From Thermopolyspora sp040678635 (lineage in GTDB: Bacteria > Actinomycetota > Actinomycetes > Streptosporangiales > Streptosporangiaceae): 64,000 nt of DNA. Shown one piece after another: positions 32,791 through 41,170 of the stretch (positions are counted from its first letter, which is position 1; each line of letters begins with the position of its first letter). The stretch lies in NCBI RefSeq assembly GCF_040678635.1, contig NZ_JBFATZ010000026.1:38740-102739 (forward strand). The letters are read 5' to 3'. The notes under the pieces are model-generated. The model saw nothing but the letters and a program-made list of their open reading frames with translations, was not told the DNA's origin and ran no database searches. Position numbers and translations under genes: made by a program.

Positions 32791-33789
32791 ATGGGTTACC
32801 CCGGGTATCAGGCACCACGCCAGCCGCCGTACCAGCCGAACGAACCACCGGCCGGCGCCGGGCACCGGCCCACGGGCCCCACCGGCGGATTCCAGGCATT
32901 TCAGCCCTATGGCGCCCCCGGCTCGTTCGGCGCGCCCGGACCGGCGCAGCGCCCCGCCGCGTACGAGCAGGCCGGACAGCCCCAGCCCTCCCCCGGGTCG
33001 CCCTCCCCCGGCTCCTCCTCCGAGGAACGCCCGGCGTGGCTGACCCCGGAGGTGGTCCTGCCCCCGCCGCGATCACGGCGGCGTCCGCTGCTGCTGGCCG
33101 TCGGCACGGTGGTGGTGCTCGCCGCCGCGGGCGGCGGCCTCTACTACGCGGCGCAGCGCGGCACACAGTCGCCGGATGCCGCCGCGGCGTCCCCGACCGC
33201 CGCGCCCGCCACCGACTCCGCCCGGCCCGGCGGCAAGTACGGCTACGCCGCCTCCCGCGCCACCGACCCGCTCCCACTCCAGCAGGCGGAGCTGTTCCCC
33301 AAGGCGAAGATCAAGAGCGGCAAGCGCACGTATCTCATGACCGCGCGCCGCAACGACAAGACGTGCAAGAACGCGGCCGAGGGAAGCAAGATCCAAAAGG
33401 CGCTGAAGGCCGCGGGCTGCACGCAGATCGTCCGCGCCAGCTTCCAGGACGCGAGCGGGAAGATCATCGGCACGGTGGGCGTGGCCAACCTGAAGACCTC
33501 GGCCGGCGCGCGGAAGGTGGCCTCCGCCGGAGCCGCCAAGGAGCGCAAGGACTACGTCAAGCCGCTGCAGGGCAAGAAGGGCGCCACCAAGTTCCTCGGC
33601 AACGGCGAGGCCCTGGCGGGGGTCTGGACCCACGGCCACTACGCGGTGCTGCTGTGGTTCCAGTTCAAGGACGGCCACAAGCCGACCGCCGCCGAGACCA
33701 AGCGCCTGAACCTCGCGGCGGGCGACATCACCGACAAGACCGTCTTCCCCGCGCTCGACACCCGGGCGCTCACCGGGGGGCGGGGCTGA
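32791..33789 (+). CDS. Proline-rich single-pass membrane protein (paralog A)
   Basis: A 332-residue protein of no recognised family. Residues 1-95 are a Pro/Gly/Gln-rich cytoplasmic tail; 99-121 is a membrane segment (LLLAVGTVVVLAAAGGGLYY) behind the stop-transfer RSRRR. A Ser/Ala/Pro linker leads to a ~160-residue outer domain (about 165-332) that is basic and contains Cys 192 and Cys 210, then ALKAAGCTQIVRASFQDASG and HYAVLLWFQFKDGHKPT. The outer domain is clearly related to that of the next gene. There is no Shine-Dalgarno; a TAATCT hexamer precedes the ATG. Confidence 0.82.
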   Translation: MGYPGYQAPRQPPYQPNEPPAGAGHRPTGPTGGFQAFQPYGAPGSFGAPGPAQRPAAYEQAGQPQPSPGSPSPGSSSEERPAWLTPEVVLPPPRSRRRPLLLAVGTVVVLAAAGGGLYYAAQRGTQSPDAAAASPTAAPATDSARPGGKYGYAASRATDPLPLQQAELFPKAKIKSGKRTYLMTARRNDKTCKNAAEGSKIQKALKAAGCTQIVRASFQDASGKIIGTVGVANLKTSAGARKVASAGAAKERKDYVKPLQGKKGATKFLGNGEALAGVWTHGHYAVLLWFQFKDGHKPTAAETKRLNLAAGDITDKTVFPALDTRALTGGRG

Positions 33790-33912
33790 CGACGGAACAC
33801 CTCGGCCATTTCCGGCATGCCATAAAGCGGTCATAGGGCATCTTTCGCGGCAAATTCGGCACAGGATCGGGCCGGAAACGCTCATCAAGGCATGACGATC
33901 TCACAGTGTCGC

Positions 33913-33918
33913 TAGGCT
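33913..33918 (+). promoter_or_regulatory. -10 element of a leaderless promoter
   Basis: TAGGCT ends 7 nt before the ATG at 33926. Confidence 0.5.
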
Positions 33919-33925
33919 TCCCCAT

Positions 33926-35860
33926 ATGCGTGGTCAGGATCCGGGGTCCGAGCACGAGCGTGACACCGACGCCCCGGCGTCGCCGCCGATGCCTCCGCCG
34001 AGCTTCGGGCAGTCATCGGGGTGGGACGCCGGCCAGGTGGACACGCCGCCATGGGGTATGTCCGCCGATCCCGCGCCGCAGCCGTGGCAACCGCCGCCGG
34101 CGTTCACCGCCGCGGCGGCGGGCATGCAGGTGGGGAAGGGCTCCTCCAGCGAGCCGACGCCCGCCTGGCCCGCCGCCACCGGCGAGCCCATCGGCGAGCC
34201 GTGGCCCGGCCGCTCCGCCGCGACCCCCGGCCCCGTCCCCGCGGGCCCCACCGGTCCCGCCACCGCCGCCGCCACCCAGGAGGCCGCCGCGCGAGAGGCG
34301 GCCGCGCGAGAGGGCGCGTCGCCGGTCGCCGCCGAGCCGCGCTTCTTCCTTCCCGACCCGACCACCGGCCTCATTCCCCTCCCGGGCACACCCGCCAAGA
34401 CCGGCGGGGACTCCGGCACGAAGAACTTCCCCCTGGCCGAGCCCACCTCCGACCCCCTCCCGCGGGCGGGGTCGCCCGCCGTCGGCGCGGGGGGCGTGCG
34501 GGACACGGGGACGTGGCAACCCGGCAAGGTCCTGGACGAGCCCGCCTCCGGCCCATCTTCGCCCGCGAAGGAGTCGCCGGCCACGGAATGGGCCGTGGGA
34601 TCGGCCGCGTCCTCCGGCACGGGCACGACCTCCCCCTGGAACGCCCTGGCGGGCCTGGCCTCCCCCGGAACGCCCGCCGACCCGCCGTCCAAGGGGGACA
34701 AGCAACGTCAGGGGAAGCCCGGCTCCCCCAACACCGACCCGCTCGACATCCCGGTCTGGCCGCCGCAGAGCGCCAATCCCGCCGAGGGCGCGTCCGCCGC
34801 AGGAGGCGGCTCCCTGGCCGAGACCACCATTCCTGTCGTACGGCTGAACGCCGCCAAGCCCGGCGCCTCCGCCAACGACCGCTTCCCTCCCGCGCCGCCG
34901 TCGCCGCCGTCGCCCGGGGGCGCCGCGCCGCAGGGGCGGCCGACGGTGGCCAACCCCATGCTGGCGGCGCCTACGACCAACGGAACGGGCCCGTCCACCG
35001 TGGCCGGGCCGTTCGTGGGCTTCAACTCCCCGGCGACGCCGCCGGGCGGTGCGGGCGCACGCCCCTCCGCGTTCACCCCCGCCCCGCCGCCCCCGACGTC
35101 CGAGCCGCCGAAGTTCGGGCCGACCAGACCCGTGGGAGCCGCCGTCACGTCCACGGGCGGCATGGGCAGGAAGGTCTTGATCGGCGCCGCGATCGTCGTC
35201 GCGATCGGCGCGATCGGCGTCGGCGCCTACTTCGCCTATCAGGGTCTCGGCGCCTCGCCCGGGCCGCAGGCGCACGGCCGGGTGCCCTCCGTCGTGACGC
35301 CGCCGCAGCCCGACGCCACGGCGTCCGCGGAGCCGATCGACTCCGCGGAGACCGACGCCAAGGAGATGACCCCGGCCGAGGCCTTCCCCACCGCGAAGGT
35401 CACGATCAACGGCCGCTCCTTCCGCCGCGTGAAGGTGAACGTGACCGGGGAGTGTGAGAAGGGCGCGGCGGGCAAGTTCGCCGAGGCGCTCAAGGCCAAC
35501 CGGTGCGCCAGGCTCCTGCGCGCCACCTACGTGGACGCCAGGCGCAAGTACGCGGTGACCACCGGAATCGCCGTACTGCCGTCGAAGGACGCGGCGGTCA
35601 AGGTGGACGCGGCCAAGGACCTCGCCACCAACGTCTGGTTCCGCGGCCTGCCCGGCCCCGCGCGCAGCGGCGGCGAGCGGGTCGAGATCTCCGGCGGCTA
35701 CGCGGCCGGACTCGTCTGGGGCCGGTACATCGTCTTCAGCTACGCCACCTACTCCGACGGCCACACCCCGAAGGCGAACGAAAGGGACCTCGGCCCGATC
35801 AGCGACGCCTTCCGCAAGCACACCGCGAAGGTGATCGAGAAGCGCGCCGAGGGCGGCTGA
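33926..35860 (+). CDS. Large proline-rich single-pass membrane protein (paralog B)
   Basis: A 644-residue protein. About 410 residues of low-complexity Pro/Ala/Gly/Ser/Thr sequence are followed by a membrane segment near 416-436 (VLIGAAIVVAIGAIGVGAYF), a short linker and a ~165-residue outer domain: RVKVNVTGECEKGAAGKFAE, ALKANRCARLLRATYVDARR, GYAAGLVWGRYIVFSYATYS and DGHTPKANERDLG. The order of motifs, two Cys and the GHxPxAxE element match paralog A, so the pair arose by duplication with very different tail lengths. It reads almost into the convergent truA (3 bp apart). Function unknown. Confidence 0.83.
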   Translation: MRGQDPGSEHERDTDAPASPPMPPPSFGQSSGWDAGQVDTPPWGMSADPAPQPWQPPPAFTAAAAGMQVGKGSSSEPTPAWPAATGEPIGEPWPGRSAATPGPVPAGPTGPATAAATQEAAAREAAAREGASPVAAEPRFFLPDPTTGLIPLPGTPAKTGGDSGTKNFPLAEPTSDPLPRAGSPAVGAGGVRDTGTWQPGKVLDEPASGPSSPAKESPATEWAVGSAASSGTGTTSPWNALAGLASPGTPADPPSKGDKQRQGKPGSPNTDPLDIPVWPPQSANPAEGASAAGGGSLAETTIPVVRLNAAKPGASANDRFPPAPPSPPSPGGAAPQGRPTVANPMLAAPTTNGTGPSTVAGPFVGFNSPATPPGGAGARPSAFTPAPPPPTSEPPKFGPTRPVGAAVTSTGGMGRKVLIGAAIVVAIGAIGVGAYFAYQGLGASPGPQAHGRVPSVVTPPQPDATASAEPIDSAETDAKEMTPAEAFPTAKVTINGRSFRRVKVNVTGECEKGAAGKFAEALKANRCARLLRATYVDARRKYAVTTGIAVLPSKDAAVKVDAAKDLATNVWFRGLPGPARSGGERVEISGGYAAGLVWGRYIVFSYATYSDGHTPKANERDLGPISDAFRKHTAKVIEKRAEGG

Positions 35861-35863
35861 CCT

Positions 35864-36826
35864 TCAGGACGCGGAGAGCGTGCGCACGCGGCGGGTCTGC
35901 GCCGCGCGGCGGGCGAGCTCGGCGTCGGGAGGGTAGCCGACCTCTTCGAGGCACAGGCCGTGGGCGGGGGCGACGTTCACCCCCGAGTCGCGTACGGCCC
36001 TGGCCAGCACCTGGCCCGGCCAGTCCACCGGGCGGCGGCCGTCGCCGACGGCGAGGAGCGCCCCCACCAGGGCGCGGACCATCGAGTGACAGAACGCGTC
36101 GGCCATTACGGTGGCGGTGATGAGGCCGCCCGGGTCGCGCATCCATTCCAGGCGCCGGAGTTCGCGGATCGTCGTCGCGCCCTCGCGTCGCTTGCAGAAC
36201 GCCGCGAAATCGTGCTCGCCCAGCAGGTGGGCCGACGCCGCGTTCATCGGCTCGACGGCGAGGGGACGGCTGTGCCAGAGGATCTCGCGGCGGCGTAGCG
36301 GATCGACGCCGCCCGGGGCGTCGCTGACGCGATAGCAGTACCGGCGGAAGACGGCCGAGAAACGGGCATCGAAGCCCGCAGGGGCGACGGTGACGCGGTG
36401 AATGCGAACATCCGGGGGAAGAACGCCGGACAAGCGGCGTACAAGCGCAGAAAGCCGCTCAGCCGTTCGCGCGGAATCGGCCGGATCCTCCGAAAGCAAC
36501 GGCTCGCCCAGCGCCGACGGCGGAACGTCCACGTGCGCGACCTGACCGCGGGCGTGCACGCCCGCGTCGGTGCGCCCCGCGGCGGTCAGCGCGGGCGGCG
36601 CGTCCAGGCGCAGCACCCGGCCGAGCGCCGCCTCGATCTCCCCCTGGACGGTACGGCGATCCGGCTGCCGCGCCCATCCGGAGAAGTCCGTGCCGTCGTA
36701 GGACAGGTCCAGCCGGAGGCGCACCCGAGGCGCGCCGGCCTCTTTGGCCTCCCTGACCCCGGTGGCCTCCCTGACCTCCGCGGCCTCGACGGCGAGTGTC
36801 TCGGATGACTGTGTCATGGCATCCAT
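35864..36826 (-). CDS. truA: tRNA pseudouridine(38-40) synthase
   Basis: Makes pseudouridine in the anticodon stem-loop of many tRNAs. The 320-residue enzyme has RLRLDLSYDGTDFSGWARQP, the catalytic Asp in AGRTDAGVHARGQVAHVD, FRRYCYRV and FCHSMVRALVGALLAVG. About 35 residues before the core form an acidic/Ala extension, so a shorter start (ATG at 36817) is possible. It is the last gene of the alpha-operon side, 166 bp after rplQ and behind a stem-loop. Confidence 0.95.
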   Translation of the reverse strand: MDAMTQSSETLAVEAAEVREATGVREAKEAGAPRVRLRLDLSYDGTDFSGWARQPDRRTVQGEIEAALGRVLRLDAPPALTAAGRTDAGVHARGQVAHVDVPPSALGEPLLSEDPADSARTAERLSALVRRLSGVLPPDVRIHRVTVAPAGFDARFSAVFRRYCYRVSDAPGGVDPLRRREILWHSRPLAVEPMNAASAHLLGEHDFAAFCKRREGATTIRELRRLEWMRDPGGLITATVMADAFCHSMVRALVGALLAVGDGRRPVDWPGQVLARAVRDSGVNVAPAHGLCLEEVGYPPDAELARRAAQTRRVRTLSAS

Positions 36827-36862
36827 GCGTCAGGCCCCTGTCGGTTGGCGAAACATCCCGCC

Positions 36863-36922
36863 TACATCTCCGCGTTAGTCGCCGCGTACGTCTCCACGTA
36901 CATCGCCGCGTAAATCGCCGTG
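36863..36922. repeat. 12-bp tandem repeat, five units, between rplQ and truA
   Basis: Exact 12-bp period: tacatctccgcg, ttagtcgccgcg, tacgtctccacg, tacatcgccgcg, taaatcgccgtg; consensus tacatcgccgcg. Confidence 0.85.
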
Positions 36923-36942
36923 AACTTTCCCGATAACGCCGA

Positions 36943-36977
36943 ACGGGTCCAGCGCCCCGAAGGCGTGCTGGACCCGT
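36943..36977 (-). terminator. Terminator after rplQ
   Basis: Perfect 11-bp stem acgggtccagc / gctggacccgt with a 13-nt loop, 16 nt beyond the rplQ stop; no T-run. Confidence 0.65.
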
Positions 36978-36992
36978 CGCGAACGAAGATTC

Positions 36993-37565
36993 CTAGGCGT
37001 TGTCCCCGGAGTCCTTGGAGTCGTCGCTCTTGGACTCCTCCGCCTTGGGCTCCTCCGCCGCCTTGGCCTCAGGGGCCTCGGTGGCCTCGGCCTCGGGAGC
37101 CTCGGCGGCCTCCGGCTCCGTCGCCTCGGACTTGGCGGCCTCCTGCGGGGCCGCGGCGGGCGCGGCGGGCGTGGTAGGCGAGGTCCGCGACACGGTGACC
37201 CGGTTCAGCGGCTCGGTGACCAGCTCGATCACCGCCATCGGCGCGTTGTCGCCCCGGCGCGGGCCGATCTTGGTGATCCGGGTGTAGCCGCCCGGACGCT
37301 CCGCGAACGTCGGCGCGATCTCGGTGAAGAGGTGGTGGACGACGCCCTTGTCACGGACGACGGTCAGCACCTGGCGACGGTTGTGAATGTCGCCCTTCTT
37401 GGCCTTGGTGATCAGCCTCTCCGCCAGCGGGCGCAGACGCTTGGCCTTGGCCTCGGTGGTGCGGATGCGGCCGTGCTGGAACAACTGCGTGGCGAGGTTC
37501 GCCAGCATCAGCCGCTCGTGCGCGGGGCCGCCGCCGAGACGTGGACCCTTGGTGGGCTTGGGCAT
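36993..37565 (-). CDS. rplQ: Ribosomal protein bL17
   Basis: 50S protein at the exit-tunnel side. The first ~118 residues are the normal protein (MPKPTKGPRLGGGPAHERLM, KGDIHNRRQVLTVV, YTRITKIGPRRGDNAPMAVI). A ~65-residue Ala/Glu/Pro/Lys tail follows (EATEPEAAEAPEAEATEAPE), longer than most bacterial L17; such tails occur in actinobacteria. It lies 118 bp downstream of rpoA. Confidence 0.97.
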   Translation of the reverse strand: MPKPTKGPRLGGGPAHERLMLANLATQLFQHGRIRTTEAKAKRLRPLAERLITKAKKGDIHNRRQVLTVVRDKGVVHHLFTEIAPTFAERPGGYTRITKIGPRRGDNAPMAVIELVTEPLNRVTVSRTSPTTPAAPAAAPQEAAKSEATEPEAAEAPEAEATEAPEAKAAEEPKAEESKSDDSKDSGDNA

Positions 37566-37683
37566 TTCGCTCTCCTTTGGATAACCCGCCCCGGCCGTAC
37601 CAGGTACCGGAGTCGGGCCGGGGGCCTCGCCTGGGCGCGGCCCCCGTCATCTGACGGTCCCCCCGAAGGGGGTTCAGTACTGC

Positions 37684-38700
37684 TCAGTACTGCTCGGTCT
37701 CGACGTACCGGTTGTCGTCGTCGTCGTAGTCGCCGCCGGCGACGGCCGAGGGGTCGAATCCGGGCGGGGAGTCCTTGAGCGAGAGGTTCATCTCGTGCAG
37801 CTTCTGCTTGACCTCTTCGATGGACTTCGCGCCGAAGTTCCGGATGTCGAGAAGGTCCTGCTCGCTGCGGCCGACGAGCTCGCCCACGGTGTGGATGCCC
37901 TCGCGCTTGAGGCAGTTGTACGACCGGACGGTGAGGTTGAGCTCCTCGATCGGCAGCGCCAGGTCGGCGGCCATCGCGGCGTCCTGCGGCGACGGGCCGA
38001 TGTCGATGCCCTCGGCCTCGACGTTCAGCTCGCGCGCCAGGCCGAACAGCTCGACCAGGGTCTTGCCGGCCGAGGCCACCGCGTCGCGCGGCTTCATGCA
38101 CGGCTTGGTCTCGACGTCCAGCAGGAGACGGTCGAAGTCGGTGCGCTGCTCGACTCGGGTCGCCTCCACCTTGTAGGTGACCTTGAGGACCGGCGAGTAA
38201 ATGGAGTCGATCGGAATCCGGCCGATCTCCTGGCCCGGCTGCTTGTTCTGCGCGGCGGAGACGTAGCCGCGGCCACGCTCGACGGTCAGCTCCATCTCCA
38301 GCTTCGCCTTGCCGTTCAGCGTGGCGATGTGCAGGTCGGGGTTGTGCACCTCGACGCCGGCCGGCGGCGCGATATCGGCCGCGGTCACCTCACCGGGGCC
38401 CTGCTTGCGCAGGTACATCACCACGGGCTCGTCGTGCTCGGACGACACGACCAGCTCCTTGAGGTTCAGGATGATGTCGGTGACGTCCTCCTTCACCCCC
38501 GGCACGGTCGAGAACTCGTGCAGCACGCCCTCGATGCGGATGCTGGTGACGGCCGCCCCCGGGATGGAGGACAGCAGCGTCCGGCGCAGCGAGTTGCCGA
38601 TGGTGTAGCCGAACCCGGGCTCCAGCGGCTCGATGATGAACCGGGACCGGGTCTCGTCGATCGACTCCTCAAGGAGGGATGGGCGCTGAGCGATCAGCAT
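37684..38700 (-). CDS. rpoA: DNA-directed RNA polymerase alpha subunit
   Basis: 338 residues: the N-terminal assembly domain (MLIAQRPSLLEESIDETRSR, GYTIGNSLRRTLLSSIPGAA) and the C-terminal DNA/activator-binding domain (IEELNLTVRSYNCLKREGI, FGAKSIEEVKQKLHEMNL). The ATG at 38698-38700 has AGGGGAGA upstream; the longer frame above it is not coding. Confidence 0.98.
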   Translation of the reverse strand: MLIAQRPSLLEESIDETRSRFIIEPLEPGFGYTIGNSLRRTLLSSIPGAAVTSIRIEGVLHEFSTVPGVKEDVTDIILNLKELVVSSEHDEPVVMYLRKQGPGEVTAADIAPPAGVEVHNPDLHIATLNGKAKLEMELTVERGRGYVSAAQNKQPGQEIGRIPIDSIYSPVLKVTYKVEATRVEQRTDFDRLLLDVETKPCMKPRDAVASAGKTLVELFGLARELNVEAEGIDIGPSPQDAAMAADLALPIEELNLTVRSYNCLKREGIHTVGELVGRSEQDLLDIRNFGAKSIEEVKQKLHEMNLSLKDSPPGFDPSAVAGGDYDDDDNRYVETEQY

Positions 38701-38807
38701 GGGTTTCTCCCCTGTTTCCGCGACGCCCGCTATATGACGCCGCTGGTGGTGAAGCGATCCCGCCGTACGGCCGCGCTCGGGGCGGGCCGTACGGCGGGCA
38801 CGAGCTC

Positions 38808-39434
38808 TTACTTGGAGTAGAGCTCGACGATGAGCTGCTCCTGGATCTGCGTGTCGATCTGCTGACGCACCGGGAGCTGGTGCACGAGGATGCGCATCTT
38901 GTCCGGGACGACGCCCAGCCACGCCGGCACGATCTTGTCGCCGGCCTTGGCGCGGGCGACCTCGTACGGCATGAGGTTGCGCGACTTCTCCCGCACCTCG
39001 ATGATGTCGTGCTCGCGCACGCGGTACGACGGGATGTTGACCTTCTTGCCGTTGACCAGGATGTGGCCGTGGCGCACCTGCTGGCGGGCGGCGTCCCGCG
39101 ACTCGGCGAAGCCGGCGCGGTAGATCACGTTGTCGAGGCGGCTCTCCAGGATCTGGAGGAGGTTCTCACCGGTCTTGCCGGACTTGCGGTTCGCCTCTTC
39201 GTAGTAGTTGTGGAACTGACGCTCCAGCACGCCGTAAATCCGGCGGGTCTTCTGCTTCTCCCGGAGCTGGAGCTGGTACTCCGACTCCTTGGGACGGCCG
39301 CGACCGTGCTCACCCGGCGGGTACGGACGGATCTCGATGGGGCACTTGGCGGACTCGCACTTGCTGCCCTTGAGGAAGAGCTTGGTCTTCTCGCGGCGGC
39401 AGAGCTTGCAGTCCGCACCGGTGTAACGGGCCAT
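38808..39434 (-). CDS. rpsD: Ribosomal protein uS4, zinc-binding form
   Basis: 30S assembly-initiating protein of 208 residues. Four Cys near the N-terminus (CKLCRRE at 9-12, SKCESAKC at 26-31) form a zinc site, so this is the C+ form. The S4 RNA-binding domain is at about 98-160 (SRLDNVIYRAGFAESRDAAR, VRHGHILVNGKKVNIPSYRV). Confidence 0.98.
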   Translation of the reverse strand: MARYTGADCKLCRREKTKLFLKGSKCESAKCPIEIRPYPPGEHGRGRPKESEYQLQLREKQKTRRIYGVLERQFHNYYEEANRKSGKTGENLLQILESRLDNVIYRAGFAESRDAARQQVRHGHILVNGKKVNIPSYRVREHDIIEVREKSRNLMPYEVARAKAGDKIVPAWLGVVPDKMRILVHQLPVRQQIDTQIQEQLIVELYSK

Positions 39435-39451
39435 ATCTGTCTATCTCCTGC

Positions 39452-39856
39452 TCAGACGCGGCGACGCTTGGGCGGACGGCAGCCGTTGTGCGGCACGGGG
39501 GTGACGTCCTGGATCGAGCCGACCTCCAGGCCGGTGGCCTGAAGGGAGCGGATCGCGGTCTCGCGGCCGGAGCCGGGGCCCTTGACGAAGACGTCGACCT
39601 TGCGCATGCCGTGCTCCATGGCGCGGCGGGCGGCGTTCTCGGCGGCCATCTGCGCGGCGAACGGGGTGGACTTGCGGGAGCCCTTGAACCCGACGTGGCC
39701 GGCGCTGGCCCAGGAGATCACGTTCCCCTGCGGGTCGGTGATCGAGACGATCGTGTTGTTGAACGTGCTCTTGATGTGGGCGTGCCCGTGAGCGACGTTC
39801 TTCTTCTCCTTGCGGCGCACCTTCTTGGGCGCGCCCTGGCGGCTCTTCGGAGGCAT
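39452..39856 (-). CDS. rpsK: Ribosomal protein uS11
   Basis: Platform protein of the 30S subunit, 134 residues, with HGHAHIKSTFNNTIVSITDP, GFKGSRKSTPFAAQMAAENA and the basic ending GCRPPKRRRV. It lies 17 bp before rpsD and 40 bp after rpsM. Confidence 0.98.
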   Translation of the reverse strand: MPPKSRQGAPKKVRRKEKKNVAHGHAHIKSTFNNTIVSITDPQGNVISWASAGHVGFKGSRKSTPFAAQMAAENAARRAMEHGMRKVDVFVKGPGSGRETAIRSLQATGLEVGSIQDVTPVPHNGCRPPKRRRV

Positions 39857-39896
39857 GTGGGCCTAACTCCTGAGGTGGTCGGTCCTGCTGCGTGGA

Positions 39897-40277
39897 CTAC
39901 TTCTTGCCGGGCTTCTTCTTGCCGGCCACGGTCTTCTTCTTGCCCTTGCGGGTGCGCGCGTTGGTCTGCGTGCGCTGACCGTGCACCGGAAGGCCCCGGC
40001 GGTGCCGGATGCCCTGGTAGCACTGAATCTCGATCTTGCGCCGGATGTCGGCCTGAACCTCGCGGCGGAGGTCACCCTCGATCTTGAAGTTGGCCTCGAT
40101 GTAGTCGCGCAGCGGCACCAGCTCGGCGTCCGTGAGCTGGTGGACCCGAAGGTCGCCGCTGATGCCGGTGGCCTGCAGGATCTCCAGGGAGCGGCTGCGG
40201 CCGATGCCGTAAATGTAGGTGAGAGCGATCTCCAGCCGCTTGTCGCGGGGGAGGTCGACGCCAACCAGGCGAGCCAT
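39897..40277 (-). CDS. rpsM: Ribosomal protein uS13
   Basis: 30S head protein contacting tRNA and 50S, 126 residues (MARLVGVDLPRDKRLEIALT; GLPVHGQRTQTNARTRKGKK). Of two near ATGs the inner one (40275-40277) is used: GGAG lies 10 nt before it but only 1 nt from the outer one. A 220-bp GC-rich spacer with several potential stems separates it from rpmJ. Confidence 0.97.
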   Translation of the reverse strand: MARLVGVDLPRDKRLEIALTYIYGIGRSRSLEILQATGISGDLRVHQLTDAELVPLRDYIEANFKIEGDLRREVQADIRRKIEIQCYQGIRHRRGLPVHGQRTQTNARTRKGKKKTVAGKKKPGKK

Positions 40278-40497
40278 GGCGGGCATTCTCCTTCGGTGTG
40301 GCGGAGGTCTTACGCGGCACGACCCCTCCCCATGCCCCGGGGTGAGGGCCCCGGCCTCCGACCGGGGGTCTCCCGCGTGGTACGTGCGAGCCGCCGCCCG
40401 AGGCGGGCCTCGGGGCGGGCGATTCACCGCCTGCGCGGGTGTGACGCGTGATTACGTGGGGCGTCGCGGGCCGGTCCCCCGGCACCGGACGGGGCGA

Positions 40498-40611
40498 CTA
40501 GCCCTGGCGCTGCTTGTGGCGCAGGTTGTCGCAGATCACCATGACGCGACCGTGCCGGCGAATCACCTTGCACTTGTCGCAGATCTTCTTGACGCTCGGC
40601 TTGACCTTCAT
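40498..40611 (-). CDS. rpmJ: Ribosomal protein bL36, zinc-binding form
   Basis: A 37-residue protein read directly from the sequence: MKVKPSVKKICDKCKVIRRH and ending DNLRHKQRQG. Cys 11, Cys 14, Cys 27 and a His near 32 form the zinc ribbon, so it is the C+ type. It sits 17 bp after infA, its normal place. Confidence 0.97.
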   Translation of the reverse strand: MKVKPSVKKICDKCKVIRRHGRVMVICDNLRHKQRQG

Positions 40612-40628
40612 AGTCCCTTGTCCGGGCT

Positions 40629-40850
40629 TCACTTGTATCGGTAGACGATCCGCCCGCGACTCAGGTCGTAGGGGCTCAGTTCGACGACAACCCGGTCGTC
40701 AGGAAGGATCCGGATGTAGTGCATCCGCATCCTGCCGCTGATGTGGGCCAGGACCTTGTGCCCGTTGTCGAGCTGCACCCGGAACATCGCGTTCGGGAGC
40801 GACTCGACCACAGTGCCCTCGATCTCGATGGCGCCGTCCTTCTTGGGCAT
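40629..40850 (-). CDS. infA: Translation initiation factor IF-1
   Basis: A 73-residue OB-fold protein that binds the ribosomal A site during initiation: KKDGAIEIEGTVVESLPNAM, RMRMHYIRILPDDRVVVELS, YDLSRGRIVYRYK. First gene of the infA-rpmJ-rpsM-rpsK-rpsD-rpoA-rplQ group. Confidence 0.98.
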   Translation of the reverse strand: MPKKDGAIEIEGTVVESLPNAMFRVQLDNGHKVLAHISGRMRMHYIRILPDDRVVVELSPYDLSRGRIVYRYK

Positions 40851-40965
40851 GTCCCTCGCGTTTCACTGATCGATCGTCTGAGGTGGTTCGGATCACTACG
40901 CAGCCGCGACCACCCGCGCGTACGTGAGAGCGGCGGCCTGCTGGGGCCGCCGACGCGCAATGGTC

Positions 40966-40995
40966 ATAGTGAGCCGACAAAGAAGTTTACGGCAA
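40966..40995 (-). promoter_or_regulatory. Candidate promoter of the infA operon
   Basis: Minus strand: TTGCCG, 18 nt, CACTAT, about 116 nt before infA. The gap 40851-41170 holds this promoter and the terminator of the next gene, nothing else recognised. Confidence 0.45.
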
Positions 40996-41094
40996 CCGGC
41001 GGCGAAAAGCGAAACGCACGCCGGGCGGTAGGACACAACCCGATAACACGGTACCTCAGCACGCGCCCTCTGGACAGGCGTCCGGACGCGAAAA

Positions 41095-41122
41095 GGCCCG
41101 CCGGCGATGTCGCCGGCGGGCC
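41095..41122 (-). terminator. Rho-independent terminator of the aromatic-rich secreted protein gene
   Basis: 13-bp inverted repeat (ggcccgccggcga / tcgccggcgggcc) followed on the minus strand by TTTTCGC. Confidence 0.88.
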
Positions 41123-41170
41123 CTCGAAGCCTGACCCCCCAGGTCGCTATCCCCCCTAAGGGTCACGCGG

